Shown piece after piece: positions 48,881 through 57,566 of a stretch of DNA of 64,000 nt. Source of the DNA: Villigracilis sp024434165 (GTDB taxonomy: Bacteria > Chloroflexota > Anaerolineae > Anaerolineales > Villigracilaceae); contig SZPK01000005.1 of NCBI GenBank assembly GCA_030263665.1, forward strand, positions 285,717-349,716. Direction: 5' to 3'. Every line of letters starts with the position of its first letter. The stretch's first letter is position 1. A program made the translations under genes and the position numbers. The notes beneath the pieces are model-generated. The model ran no database searches. It had not been told where the DNA came from and saw only the letters and a program-made list of their open reading frames with translations.

Positions 48881-49522
48881 ATGTTTGTAGGCGAAAGAAT
48901 GTCACAACCCGTGATTACCGTTACACCCGAAACCCCCGTCCACGATGCGCTGGCGATGTTCCGCAAGGAACACATCCGCCGTGCGCCGGTCGTCAGAGAT
49001 GGCAGGATGTTGGGAATCGTTTCCGAGAGCGATCTGTTGAACGCATCCCCCTCCCCGGTCACCAGCCTGAGCGTGTGGGAAATGAACTACCTGCTCAGCA
49101 AAGTGACCGTGAAGCAGGTCATGACGAAGAAGGTCATCACTGTGGACGCCAATACGCCGATCGAAGAAGCCGCGCGCATCATGGCGGACAAGAAGATCGG
49201 CGGCATGCCCGTGATGCGTTCCGGCAAACTGGTTGGAATCATCACCGAGACCGACCTGTTCAAGATTTTCCTCGAATTGATGGGTGCGCGCACCAAAGCG
49301 CTGCGCGTGACCGCCCTGATCGAAGAGAAACCCGGTCAACTGGCGAAGGTTACCAAAGCCATCGCGGAGGCGGGCGGGAACTTCCTTGCCTTTGGCATGT
49401 TTGCAGGACCCGATACCAGCAGCCGTATCATCACATTCAAGGTGGCTGGCATGAAAAAAGAGGAAGTCAACAAAGCCCTGGCAAGGGTCGTCAAGAAGTT
49501 CTGGGATATTCGACAGAGTTAG
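48881..49522 (+). CDS. CBS-pair and ACT domain protein (AcuB-like)
   Basis: A 213-residue cytosolic protein. Two CBS domains lie at about 1-60 (MSQPVITVTPETPVHDAL) and 75-130 (VMTKKVITVDANTPIEEAA), followed by an ACT-type domain near 140-213 (ALIEEKPGQLAKVTKAIAEAGGN). CBS pairs sense adenosine nucleotides and ACT domains sense amino acids, so it is probably a metabolite-sensing regulator. It resembles AcuB of acetoin utilisation, but no acu genes are near. The ATG is preceded by GGAGG; an upstream TTG lies in the Shine-Dalgarno itself. Confidence 0.88.
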   Translation: MFVGERMSQPVITVTPETPVHDALAMFRKEHIRRAPVVRDGRMLGIVSESDLLNASPSPVTSLSVWEMNYLLSKVTVKQVMTKKVITVDANTPIEEAARIMADKKIGGMPVMRSGKLVGIITETDLFKIFLELMGARTKALRVTALIEEKPGQLAKVTKAIAEAGGNFLAFGMFAGPDTSSRIITFKVAGMKKEEVNKALARVVKKFWDIRQS

Positions 49523-49537
49523 TCGGTAAACAGGGAC

Positions 49538-49572
49538 CAAAAAAGCGCGCGGAGAAATCTGCGCGCTTTTTT
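49538..49572 (+). terminator. Intrinsic terminator after the CBS-ACT gene
   Basis: AAAAAAGCGCGC and GCGCGCTTTTTT form a perfect stem around GGAGAAATCT. Confidence 0.9.
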
Positions 49573-49832
49573 CTCGATGAGGAAAATCAGTTACCCATAC
49601 ACGAAGGCGATCGGCTGCAAAGGTAAAAAATCTCGCAAAGAAACTAAAATGAGCGGGGGGTATGACTGATTACATGACGGGCACACACTGCCTGCTTTGG
49701 GCATTCACAAACCTCGTAAACTGGGTGACCAGGCGCGGCTTGCTTTTCAAAAGATTGCCAGCAGGGAATCAAGGTTGTTGATGCTCGTTATTGTGCTTGC
49801 CGAGCAGATATTTACCAGACCTCTTGTATAAG
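49573..49832. other. Intergenic stretch without a recognisable gene
   Basis: Both strands were read. Short frames exist (such as one from 49662 starting MTDYMTGTHC), but none has a Shine-Dalgarno, family motif or codon pattern of a gene. It may be a decayed remnant. The adjoining 49833-49876 holds a repeat, and 49877-49917 is the spacer before the convergent gene. Confidence 0.5.
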
Positions 49833-49876
49833 TGCTCCCGCCGCAGTCCTCGGCGGCGGGAACGCCGCCTTGAGCA
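49833..49876. repeat. TGCTC...GAGCA palindromic repeat, copy 3 (44 bp)
   Basis: TGCTCCCGCCGC at the left and CGCCGCCTTGAGCA at the right, with CCGCCG/CGGCGG forming the inner stem. Shortest member of the family. Confidence 0.6.
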
Positions 49877-49917
49877 AGGTAAAAAAGTGACTTTGAAACA
49901 AGGATGCGGCGTTTCCG

Positions 49918-50679
49918 CTATCTTGCCTTCCTTCCCTTTAAACTGCGCCGCTGACTCATCCTGGGGACATTTTGACCTTTGAGTTCCAGCACTTCCTCCT
50001 CGGTCAGATAACGCCATTGGCGCGGCTTAAGGTCGCCGAGCCGCAGCGTACCAATGCGGGTGCGGATGATGCGCACAACGGGCAGCCCCAATAGTTTTCC
50101 GATCTCACGAATCTGACGCTTCTTGCCCTCCCCCATAATGACGCGGATCCACGCGCCTTTGCCGGATGTGGAGAGGAACTGCACATCGGCGGGTTGGGTG
50201 CGGTCGCCGTCTTCGAGCACAACCCCGCGCCGCCATGCGTCGAGCTGTTCGTTGTCGGGGCGGCGCGCCACCAGCACACGGTACTCCTTCTCGTGTCCAT
50301 AGCGCGGATGCGTGAGCCGGTTGGTCAGGTCGCCGTCGTTGGTCATCAGAATCAAACCCTCAGAGTCGAAATCCAGACGACCGACGGGATACAAATGTCC
50401 TTCAACCGGAATCAGGTCGCGCACCGTGCGGCGGTCGTCCTGCCCTTCCGCGGCGGAGAGTACGTTGCGCGGTTTATACAGCGCGATGTACGTCAGCGGT
50501 TCTTTTTGAGTAAGCGGCTTGCCGTCCACATACACTTTGTCCACGGCGAGGTCGGCTTTTTGTCCCAGCACCGCCACCCTGCCGTTGACCAGCACGCGCC
50601 CTTCGATGATAAAAACCTCACAGGCGCGGCGCGAACCGTAGCCTGCTTGAGCGAGTAGTTTTTGAAGTCGTTCCTGCAT
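49918..50679 (-). CDS. rRNA pseudouridine synthase, RsuA/RluB family
   Basis: Converts a uridine in rRNA to pseudouridine. The 253-residue protein starts with an S4 RNA-binding domain (QKLLAQAGYGSRRACEVFI near 6-24, GRVLVNGRVAV) and has the catalytic motif PVGRLDFDSEGLILMTNDGDL near 103-123, where the Asp of GRLDFDS is the nucleophile. KKRQIREIGKLLG follows as usual. The ATG at 50679 gives the standard N terminus. It lies 17 bases after scpB, an arrangement often conserved. Confidence 0.93.
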   Translation of the reverse strand: MQERLQKLLAQAGYGSRRACEVFIIEGRVLVNGRVAVLGQKADLAVDKVYVDGKPLTQKEPLTYIALYKPRNVLSAAEGQDDRRTVRDLIPVEGHLYPVGRLDFDSEGLILMTNDGDLTNRLTHPRYGHEKEYRVLVARRPDNEQLDAWRRGVVLEDGDRTQPADVQFLSTSGKGAWIRVIMGEGKKRQIREIGKLLGLPVVRIIRTRIGTLRLGDLKPRQWRYLTEEEVLELKGQNVPRMSQRRSLKGRKAR

Positions 50680-50696
50680 GGGATATATGTAAAAAA

Positions 50697-51266
50697 TCAA
50701 CCCTTCAACAACTCGGTGGGTTCGGGTTCCGGCTCGGCAGGGACCGCCAGCGGCGGCAGCTCCATGATCGAGTTCAACCCGAAGTGTTGGAGGAACTCGG
50801 GGGTGGTTGAATACAGGATCGGGCGTCCCGGTCCGTCGGTGCGCCCCGATTCCTGGATCAAGCCCTTGCTCAACAGACTCTTCATCATGCCATCGCTGTT
50901 CACACCGCGAATCGCATCCACCTGCGGACGGGTGACCGGCTGTTGGTAGGCGATGATCGCCAGCGTCTCCAGTGCGGCGCGGCTGAGATGCGTAACCGCC
51001 TCCAAGCCGAGGAACTTTTCCACCAGCGAAGCTAGTTCGGCGGCGGTCGTCAACTGCACCCGCCCGGCGTTTCGCTGAAGGCGCAGTCCGCGCGAGTGGA
51101 GGCTGTCTTCCAATTCCTTGAGCCCGCGCTCGACAACCGACGTCGTCACATCCAGCGCCGCCGCAAGCTGGGCAACCGGTACAGGCTCGGCAGAGACGAA
51201 CAACATCGCCTCGATGCGCGCCGCCAGACCGAGCGCGTCGTTGGAAATGGTTTGAGAGTCGCTCAT
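50697..51266 (-). CDS. scpB: Segregation and condensation protein B
   Basis: ScpB binds ScpA and Smc to form the condensin that organises the chromosome. The 189-residue protein has two winged-helix units; diagnostic stretches are RIEAMLFVSAEPVP near 17-30 and AALETLAIIAYQQPVTRPQVDAIRGVNSDG cut near 107-136, then GLIQESGRTDGPGRPILYSTT. No scpA is within the window. The ATG at 51266 is used; a longer GTG frame from 51290 is possible. Confidence 0.94.
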   Translation of the reverse strand: MSDSQTISNDALGLAARIEAMLFVSAEPVPVAQLAAALDVTTSVVERGLKELEDSLHSRGLRLQRNAGRVQLTTAAELASLVEKFLGLEAVTHLSRAALETLAIIAYQQPVTRPQVDAIRGVNSDGMMKSLLSKGLIQESGRTDGPGRPILYSTTPEFLQHFGLNSIMELPPLAVPAEPEPEPTELLKG

Positions 51267-51268
51267 GC

Positions 51269-51274
51269 TATAAT
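51269..51274 (+). promoter_or_regulatory. -10 box TATAAT for the lipoprotein at 51320
   Basis: TATAAT lies between divergent scpB and lipoprotein starts. A second candidate, TAAAAT at 51298-51303, would give a leader of only ten bases. Confidence 0.4.
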
Positions 51275-51319
51275 TACTCCGCTCATACACGATTTTTTAA
51301 AATAACGAAAACAAATCCC

Positions 51320-51889
51320 ATGAAACAAAATCCGAAATTCCTCTTATTTATTCTTGCGCTTGCGTTTTCAATCCTGGCATGCTCCATCTTCGTCGGCGGA
51401 CCAGAATACCCTGCCCAAATCGTCCCAGCCTCCACCGAAGAAGCGCAGACCATGCGCGAACAGATCGAACAGGCGTTTCTCTCAGGCGCCGAGACCGGCA
51501 TCGTCACCTTGCAGATCACCGAAAGCCAGCTTACCTCCTACATGGCGGATAAACTCGCCCAGCAAACCAACCCGCCCTTCACCGACCCGCAAATCCTTTT
51601 GCGCAACGGTCAAATGCAAATGTACGGCAAGATCACGCGCGGCTGGCTCACCGCCAACATGCTCATTACCATGAACGTAACCGTGGATGAAGCGACCGGT
51701 CAGCCGAAGATCGAAATCGCCTCCGCCGAGTTCGGTCCCATCCCCGCACCCGAGGGGCTCAACTCCGCTGTCAGCGCAATCATTGACGAAGCCTTCACCG
51801 GCTCCTTCGGTCCCGCAGCCGTCGGCTTTCGATTGGAGACCATCACCATCGCAGACGGCATCATGACATTGACAGGACGAATCAAATAG
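51320..51889 (+). CDS. Lipoprotein, DUF2993-like
   Basis: A 189-residue lipoprotein. The signal peptide ends in the lipobox LAC (Cys near 21). The mature part resembles DUF2993/LmeA-type lipid-binding-like proteins: VTLQITESQLTSYMADKL near 62-79, QILLRNGQMQMYGKI near 90-104 and a C-terminal TITIADGIMTLTGRI. The fold would be a beta-rich tube. No Shine-Dalgarno is seen. A second lipoprotein gene follows after 19 bases. Confidence 0.7.
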   Translation: MKQNPKFLLFILALAFSILACSIFVGGPEYPAQIVPASTEEAQTMREQIEQAFLSGAETGIVTLQITESQLTSYMADKLAQQTNPPFTDPQILLRNGQMQMYGKITRGWLTANMLITMNVTVDEATGQPKIEIASAEFGPIPAPEGLNSAVSAIIDEAFTGSFGPAAVGFRLETITIADGIMTLTGRIK

Positions 51890-51908
51890 CGGCTGGATTA
51901 TACCCGAC

Positions 51909-53498
51909 ATGACCCGCCTCGGACTCCGTCCACGCCTGCTCCAAACCATTTTGCTTTTTGCTTCGCTGCTGGCGTCTTGCCGTTCCCCCCAGATTCGCGG
52001 CGAAATCTCCATCACCATCACAGCGGATGGAACCACCCGCGAAGTCCGCGTGCCTGCCGGGAGCACCGTTTCGCAAGCCCTGCAAAGCGCGGGGGTCGTG
52101 CCGGGCAGCCTGGATCGGAGCGAGCCGCCTTTTTACACCATCCTCAGCGAAGGCGATGCAATCATCCTCACGCGCGTCACGGAGGAATTCACCACCGAGC
52201 AGGAGGTCATTCCATTCGAGCGGCAGGTCGTCCGCAATGAGACCCTCCCCGAAGGCGAGACGCGGCTGGTGCAGGCGGGCGCGAACGGACTGGAGGAGAT
52301 CACCTATCGCCGCATACTGGAAGACAACGTCGAGATCAGCAAAACGGTGGTCAAGTCTGTCGTCTTGAAAGATGCCCTGCCGGAGATCGTCATGGTCGGC
52401 GCGCAGGCTTCGTTTACGCCATTGAACATTCCGGGCACGCTGGCGTATCTTGCCGGGGGCAACGCCTGGATCATGGAAGGCTCCACCGCGAACCGCCGTG
52501 TCATCGTCAGCACCGGCGATCTGGACGGGCGCATCTTCACCCTCTCGCCCAACGGCGAGTACCTGGTCTTCACGCGAAAGTCCACGAAGCCCGCCAATGA
52601 AGAGATCAATACCCTCTGGGCGGTGCGGACGAGAAACCTCGAACCCAAACCGATCTCCCTGCAGGGGAGGAACATCGTTCACTTCGCCGCGTGGATTCCC
52701 GGCACGAACTCAGTGGCGTATTCCACCGTCGAGCCGCGCAATACCGCTCCCGGCTGGCAGGCGAACAATGACCTGTACCGCGTCAGCATTACGGGCGGCA
52801 CCACGCCGCGCCGATTATTGAGCCCGAACAGCGGCGGCGTGTACGGCTGGTGGGGCATGTCCTTTGCCTTCGCGCCGGATGGCAGGCTCGCCTACGCCAG
52901 ACCGGACGGCATCGGACTTGTGGACCAGGACGGCGGATACCTGAAACCCCTGCTGGAGATCACCCCGCTCAACACGCACAGCGATTGGGCATGGATTCCA
53001 CCCATCGTTTGGGGCGCAGATGGAAACAGCTTATACTTCGTGAGCCATGCCCCGGCTCCGTCACCCATTACCGGCGAGGAGTCGCCTTATTTCGACCTCT
53101 CAGCCCTCTCGTTCAGCAATGAAGCGGTGGTATCCCTTATCAATTCGGCGGGGATGTTCGCCTACCCTTCCGTCTCCCCAATCCGGCAGGATGGGCGCGA
53201 GAAATCCTTTCAGGTGGCATACCTGCAATCCATCTTCACGGAGCAGAGCGATACCAGCCGCTACCGGCTGGTGGTGATGGACCGCGACGGCTCGAACGGC
53301 AGGGTGCTCTTCCCGCCTGCCGATGCAAACGGGCTCGAACCGCAAATCCCGGTGTGGGCGCCCGCACCGCTGGAAGGACAAACGGGCGATTTGATCGCCG
53401 TGACGTATCAGGGTAATCTCTGGCTGGTGGATAGCGGCAGCGGCGATTCCTACCAGGTGACCGGCGACGGGCTGATCACAAAAATAGATTGGAAATAA
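51909..53498 (+). CDS. Lipoprotein with G5 domain and TolB-like beta-propeller
   Basis: A 529-residue exported protein with lipobox LASC (Cys near 24). After a ubiquitin-like DUF348-type segment (VRVPAGSTVSQALQSAGV near 45-62) comes a G5 domain near 90-160 (EVIPFERQVVRNETLPEGE, then VKSVVLKDALPEIVMVG). G5 domains bind N-acetylated sugars or zinc in wall-associated proteins. Residues about 170-525 form WD40/TolB-type blades with repeated SPNGEYLVFTR, APDGRLAY and WGADGNSLYFV strands. It is likely a surface sensor or wall-binding protein. The gene may be translated from a near-leaderless message or coupled to the previous lipoprotein. Confidence 0.8.
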   Translation: MTRLGLRPRLLQTILLFASLLASCRSPQIRGEISITITADGTTREVRVPAGSTVSQALQSAGVVPGSLDRSEPPFYTILSEGDAIILTRVTEEFTTEQEVIPFERQVVRNETLPEGETRLVQAGANGLEEITYRRILEDNVEISKTVVKSVVLKDALPEIVMVGAQASFTPLNIPGTLAYLAGGNAWIMEGSTANRRVIVSTGDLDGRIFTLSPNGEYLVFTRKSTKPANEEINTLWAVRTRNLEPKPISLQGRNIVHFAAWIPGTNSVAYSTVEPRNTAPGWQANNDLYRVSITGGTTPRRLLSPNSGGVYGWWGMSFAFAPDGRLAYARPDGIGLVDQDGGYLKPLLEITPLNTHSDWAWIPPIVWGADGNSLYFVSHAPAPSPITGEESPYFDLSALSFSNEAVVSLINSAGMFAYPSVSPIRQDGREKSFQVAYLQSIFTEQSDTSRYRLVVMDRDGSNGRVLFPPADANGLEPQIPVWAPAPLEGQTGDLIAVTYQGNLWLVDSGSGDSYQVTGDGLITKIDWK

Positions 53499-53637
53499 TT
53501 CACTGATGTTACGCGGTAAGGGCGACCCATCCATGTCATTGCAAAATGTCTGGTACAGGGCGGCTCTTGCTTGCAGATGGGCTGCCTGTTTTGCCAAAAC
53601 GGGTCGCCCGCGGCGAAATCGCGTAAGGTGAGTAATT
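53497..53637. repeat. Nested inverted-repeat element (about 140 bp)
   Basis: TTACGCG at 53509 and CGCGTAA at 53620 are outer arms; GGGCGACCC (53520-53528) and GGGTCGCCC (53601-53609) are perfect inner arms. The flanks AATTCACT and AGTAATT extend the symmetry imperfectly. No frame of note lies inside. Confidence 0.6.
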
Positions 53638-53658
53638 CAGTTACAAAGAGGAATAAGA

Positions 53659-54618
53659 ATGCGAATACTAGTCACAGGCGCAGCCGGGTTTCTCGGCTCC
53701 CACCTCTGTGACCGCCTGCTTGCAGACGGACACGAAGTCATCGGCATGGATAATTTCATCACGGGCAGCCCCGATAACATTGCGCACCTTGCCGATAATG
53801 AAAAGTTCTCGTTCTACAAGCGCGATGTCTCGAATTACATCTTCGTGCCCGGCAAGGTGGATGCCATCCTGCATTTTGCCTCGCCTGCCAGCCCCAACCC
53901 GCAGTCGAAATCCGGTTACTTCAACCTGCCCATCCAGACGATGAAGGCGGGAGCCCTGGGAACTCACAACTGTCTGGGGCTTGCGCGCATCAATCAAGCC
54001 CGTTTCCTGCTCGCTTCCACCAGCGAAATCTACGGCGACCCGGAAGTGCACCCGCAGACCGAAAGTTATCCTGGAAATGTAGACCCAATCGGCGAGCGCG
54101 CCGTTTACGATGAAGCCAAGCGCTTCGCCGAATCGCTGACGATGGCGTACCACCGTTTTCACGGCGTGAACACCAGCATTGTGCGCATCTTCAACACATA
54201 CGGTCCGCGCATGGACTTGGAGGACGGGCGCGCCCTGCCCAACCTGCTCAAACAGGCGCTGCTCGGTCAGCCGCTGACGGTCTACGGGAACGGTAGTCAG
54301 ACCCGCTCGTTTTGCTTCGTGGACGATCTGATTGACGGCATTGTCAGCCTGCTTTATTCGGACGAACACTATCCCGTCAACATCGGCAACCCGACCGAGA
54401 TGACCATCCTTCAGTTTGCGGAAGCCATCAACAAGATCACCGGCAACAAGGGCGGCATCGTGTTCCAGGAAAACGCCCGCAGCGCGCGCGACCCGCAGCG
54501 CCGCCAGCCCGATATTTCGCGCGCAAGGCAGATCCTGGGCTGGGAGCCCAAAGTGGATTTGGAGGAGGGAATCCGCCGCACCGTGCCGTTCTTCAAGCAA
54601 AAACTGGGGCTGGCATGA
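53659..54618 (+). CDS. UDP-glucuronate decarboxylase-like NAD-dependent epimerase/dehydratase
   Basis: A 319-residue extended short-chain dehydrogenase resembling UDP-xylose synthase. The NAD site is ILVTGAAGFLGSHL near 3-16, and the catalytic segment is YDEAKR near 149-154 with the Tyr and Lys. LASTSEIYGDPEVHPQTESY and RIFNTYGPRMDLEDGR match the UXS branch, which makes UDP-xylose from UDP-glucuronate for surface glycans. The predicted start has GAGGA upstream. It begins a tightly packed plus-strand run. Confidence 0.88.
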   Translation: MRILVTGAAGFLGSHLCDRLLADGHEVIGMDNFITGSPDNIAHLADNEKFSFYKRDVSNYIFVPGKVDAILHFASPASPNPQSKSGYFNLPIQTMKAGALGTHNCLGLARINQARFLLASTSEIYGDPEVHPQTESYPGNVDPIGERAVYDEAKRFAESLTMAYHRFHGVNTSIVRIFNTYGPRMDLEDGRALPNLLKQALLGQPLTVYGNGSQTRSFCFVDDLIDGIVSLLYSDEHYPVNIGNPTEMTILQFAEAINKITGNKGGIVFQENARSARDPQRRQPDISRARQILGWEPKVDLEEGIRRTVPFFKQKLGLA

Positions 54619-55079
54619 TTCTAACGGACACAAAGGAGCGCAACCGCTTTTTCAAATTTGCGCTGGTTGGAACCCTGGGCGCGGCGATTGATTTCGGAGC
54701 GATGAATCTGCTTTCGCATTGGATTCTGGAACTGCCGCTCGTTCTAGCGGGGACGATTTCCTTTGTCTTCGCAGTGTTCAGCAACTTCACCTGGAACCGT
54801 TATTGGACGTATCCCGAATCGCGGTCGCGCCCGCTTTTGAACCAGCTTGGCATGTTCTTCCTTGTCAACGCGGCGGGAGTCGCCATCCGTGTGCCCATCC
54901 TGCACTACATGGAGCCGCCCCTCCTGCGGTTCGTGGAGCGGACCTTCCACACCACCTTCCTCACCGCCGAGTTCTACGCCAAGAATCTCACCCTCGCCGT
55001 GGCGGTGGGAATTGTCATGTTGTGGAACTTCTTCGTAAACCGCTATTGGACGTATAATGATATTGACGATCTGTCATGA
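54615..55079 (+). CDS. GtrA-like membrane protein
   Basis: A 154-residue protein with four helices of the GtrA family, thought to flip lipid-linked sugars for surface polysaccharide. FFKFALVGTLGAAIDFGAMNLL near 12-33 and FVFAVFSNFTWNRYWTYP near 49-66 match the family, and the C-terminal WNFFVNRYWTY repeats the motif. It overlaps the previous gene (ATGA). Confidence 0.88.
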   Translation: MILTDTKERNRFFKFALVGTLGAAIDFGAMNLLSHWILELPLVLAGTISFVFAVFSNFTWNRYWTYPESRSRPLLNQLGMFFLVNAAGVAIRVPILHYMEPPLLRFVERTFHTTFLTAEFYAKNLTLAVAVGIVMLWNFFVNRYWTYNDIDDLS

Positions 55080-55087
55080 GGTGAGGC

Positions 55088-55462
55088 GTGTCCCAACTGC
55101 CCATCATTCCGATTTATACAACCGGGGGCGACACAGGCGCGTTCCTGCAATATCCGTATTTGTATAACCGCAGCGGCGAATGGATCGGATTCGTCACCCC
55201 CAACAGGGATGTGTATTCCGTGCTGGGCGAATACGTCGGCAGGCTGACCGATGACCCGCGCATCGTCGCCAAACGGGCGACCTCCACGCTCAAGCCGCGG
55301 CTGCAACCTCCGCCCGAACCCGGGCGCATCGCGCCGCCCGCAACCGTTCCCCTGCCCCGCCTGATGGCAGACCTCAGCCACTCGCTGATTGATATCCTGA
55401 TGGATGCGCCGGAACGTCTGCACACGGTGGACGCAGGCGACCTCAGGGAAGACATGGATTGA
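55088..55462 (+). CDS. Hypothetical protein with beta-flower-like repeats
   Basis: A 124-residue protein starting at GTG after GAGGTGAGG. YNRSGEWIGFV and YSVLGEYVGRL resemble repeated units of small beta-flower proteins. A Pro-rich stretch (LQPPPEPGRIAPP) and a helical tail follow. No catalytic motif is visible. It is part of the polysaccharide-type run but may be a small structural or binding protein. Confidence 0.6.
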   Translation: MSQLPIIPIYTTGGDTGAFLQYPYLYNRSGEWIGFVTPNRDVYSVLGEYVGRLTDDPRIVAKRATSTLKPRLQPPPEPGRIAPPATVPLPRLMADLSHSLIDILMDAPERLHTVDAGDLREDMD

Positions 55463-55475
55463 GACAAAACATCTT

Positions 55476-55952
55476 ATGAGTGAAAAAACAACCCTCAAAA
55501 CCCCGCGCGCCTCGCGGGTCTATTTATCCCAATTGATGCAGCCCGAACACGCCAATAATCATGGCAACGTCCATGGCGGCTGGATCATGAAACTGGCAGA
55601 CGAAGCCGGCGCGCTCGCCTGTATGCGTCACGCCCAGAAGCGCGTCGTCACCGTCGCCGTGGACTCGCTCGTCTTCCGCGAGCCGATCAAGATCGGAGAC
55701 CTGGTCACCTTCACGGCGGAAGTCACACACACCGGGCGCACCTCCATGGAAGCCGAAGTGCAGGTGGTGGCGGAGAACCCCGTCACCGGCGAACGCACGC
55801 ACACCAACACGGCTTACCTCGTTTACGTCGCCCTGGACGATCACGGCAAACCCGCGAGCGTTCCGCCGCTGGTCGCCGAAACGGACGAGGAAAGACAGCG
55901 CATGGAACAAGCCAGGGAACGGCAGCAAAGGCGCATCGCACACAAGCAATGA
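55476..55952 (+). CDS. Hotdog-fold acyl-CoA thioesterase (YciA/BFIT type)
   Basis: A 158-residue hotdog protein that probably hydrolyses acyl-CoAs. Key segments are MQPEHANNHGNVHGGWIMKLADEAGA near 22-47 (Asn-His-x-Asn and the catalytic Asp/Glu) and TVAVDSLVFREPIKIGD near 63-79. The C terminus is a charged helix of about 25 residues. The start at 55476 is taken as a conservative ATG. Gap to the glycosyltransferase is three bases. Confidence 0.87.
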   Translation: MSEKTTLKTPRASRVYLSQLMQPEHANNHGNVHGGWIMKLADEAGALACMRHAQKRVVTVAVDSLVFREPIKIGDLVTFTAEVTHTGRTSMEAEVQVVAENPVTGERTHTNTAYLVYVALDDHGKPASVPPLVAETDEERQRMEQARERQQRRIAHKQ

Positions 55953-55955
55953 TTC

Positions 55956-57494
55956 ATGCAGACCAAACATCGTGAATATCCCCTCCACCTGTTATTAATA
56001 CTCTTTCTGGCTGTCGGGCTTTTTACGTTTCGGGATTACGGTCTCTCGTGGGACGAGCCGCTGTACTATGAATATGGGAAGGCATCGCAATACGCCTATT
56101 CCATCCAGGCGCGGCTCGAAGGCACGTTCGATCTCGAAAAGTCGTTTGGCTCATCCCCCGGCGACCACGTCACCCGCGGTCCGGCTTATCTTTTGATCGG
56201 CGGATTGGTGGAGGGCGTCCTCGAAGCCTTTGGGCTGGATATGGCTTCCGCCTGGCATTTGACCAACTTCCTGACCTATCTCCTCGGCTTGGGATTTTTC
56301 TACGCCCTCACCCGCCTCTGGCTGGACCCGATCCCTGCCGCCCTTTCGACGGCTTTCTTCGCCACCCAGCCGGTCTTGTGGAACCACGCTTTCATCAATC
56401 CAAAGGACAATCCCTTTGCGGTGTTATTTCTCGCTGCCATGCTGTTGGGCTTCCGCATGGTGGATGCCTGGCAGGATGACAACAAGGCGGTCTTCAAGTC
56501 TGCAATTTTGCCGGGCGCGGTTTTGGGAATCGCCACAGCCACCCGTTTCATCGCCCCTTACGCGGCCGCGCTTTTATTCATTTACTTCCTTGCAACGCAA
56601 AAATGGACGAGAATGTGGGGCTTCATCCCCTACGGCGCGACCGCCGTTCTCGTCATGACCGCATTATGGCCCTTCCTCTGGGAGAATCCCGTCGAAAGAT
56701 TTCTTTTCACGCTCCAGGCAATGGCGGATATTCCCGCCAACTTGAAGATCCTCTTCCTCGGCGAAACCTACCCCGCCTACGACCTGCCCCGCAGATACTT
56801 CCCAACCCTGTTCGCCATCACGTTTACCGAACCCACCTGGCTCCTTTTTGCGGCTGGTTTATTCGCCTCCTTCCGTAAATACCTGAAACAAAAAGCGGAT
56901 ATCGCAAAACTGACAGTGATTCTGCTGTGGTTCGGAATCCTGCTGGGCTTGCTGGTCGGTCTCAACCCGCCCAACTCCGACGGCTATCGTCATTACCTGT
57001 TCATCATCCCGCCCGTCTTTCTCTTCGCCGGGTTTGGCATCCATGAAATCCTCAAACGGATACGCAGCCTGCCGGTCAACGCGGCAATCCTGGCGGTCAT
57101 TTTCCTGCCAGCCGTTTACAACAACATCACCCTGCACCCCTACCAGTACGCCTACTACAACACCTTCGCCGGCGGCACAAAATCCGCCTTCCGCGAATAC
57201 GAAACCGATTACTGGCTCACCTGCTACCGGGAAGCCGTGCTCGCGTTCAACGAAATCGCGCCCGATGGCGCGCAACTCTTTGTCCGGCGCGAGCCGTATA
57301 TCGCCGCCTATTACGCGAGCCCAAAGATCGTCATCCGCGATTTTCGGGCGGAGCAAAAGGACATGCAGACCGGCGATTATTATCTCGCCAACTCGCGCGC
57401 CAACGAAGACTTGAAATTCCTGCGCGGCGAACCCGCCGTCGTCGAAGTAGCGCGCCAGGGCGCGGTGTTCTGCGTCATCAAACAAGTCCCCTAA
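55956..57494 (+). CDS. GT-C fold membrane glycosyltransferase (PMT/ArnT-like)
   Basis: A 512-residue membrane protein with about ten or eleven helices. The first extracytoplasmic loop has DYGLSWDEPLYYEYG near 28-42, where the Asp is the expected catalytic/metal residue in GT39/GT83-type enzymes that use lipid-linked sugars. NHAFINPKDNPF near 145-156 is also typical. A soluble C-terminal domain follows (about 420-512). It likely transfers a sugar to a surface glycan or protein. Confidence 0.83.
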   Translation: MQTKHREYPLHLLLILFLAVGLFTFRDYGLSWDEPLYYEYGKASQYAYSIQARLEGTFDLEKSFGSSPGDHVTRGPAYLLIGGLVEGVLEAFGLDMASAWHLTNFLTYLLGLGFFYALTRLWLDPIPAALSTAFFATQPVLWNHAFINPKDNPFAVLFLAAMLLGFRMVDAWQDDNKAVFKSAILPGAVLGIATATRFIAPYAAALLFIYFLATQKWTRMWGFIPYGATAVLVMTALWPFLWENPVERFLFTLQAMADIPANLKILFLGETYPAYDLPRRYFPTLFAITFTEPTWLLFAAGLFASFRKYLKQKADIAKLTVILLWFGILLGLLVGLNPPNSDGYRHYLFIIPPVFLFAGFGIHEILKRIRSLPVNAAILAVIFLPAVYNNITLHPYQYAYYNTFAGGTKSAFREYETDYWLTCYREAVLAFNEIAPDGAQLFVRREPYIAAYYASPKIVIRDFRAEQKDMQTGDYYLANSRANEDLKFLRGEPAVVEVARQGAVFCVIKQVP

Positions 57495-57551
57495 CTGCTT
57501 ATGGGGTCAGCCAGCTTGCCGGCGCGTTTGCAGGAGCACGCTCCTGCCTGC

Positions 57552-57557
57552 TATAAT
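57552..57557 (+). promoter_or_regulatory. -10 box TATAAT before the polysaccharide deacetylase
   Basis: TATAAT ends nine bases before the ATG at 57567 with no Shine-Dalgarno, suggesting an internal promoter with an almost leaderless message. Confidence 0.45.
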
Positions 57558-57566
57558 CCACGCGCC

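Noticed and set aside
49573..49832. Possible decayed gene between the CBS-ACT gene and the pseudouridine synthase
   Set aside because: Short frames such as MTDYMTGTHC have no start signal or recognisable motif, so a pseudogene call cannot be supported.
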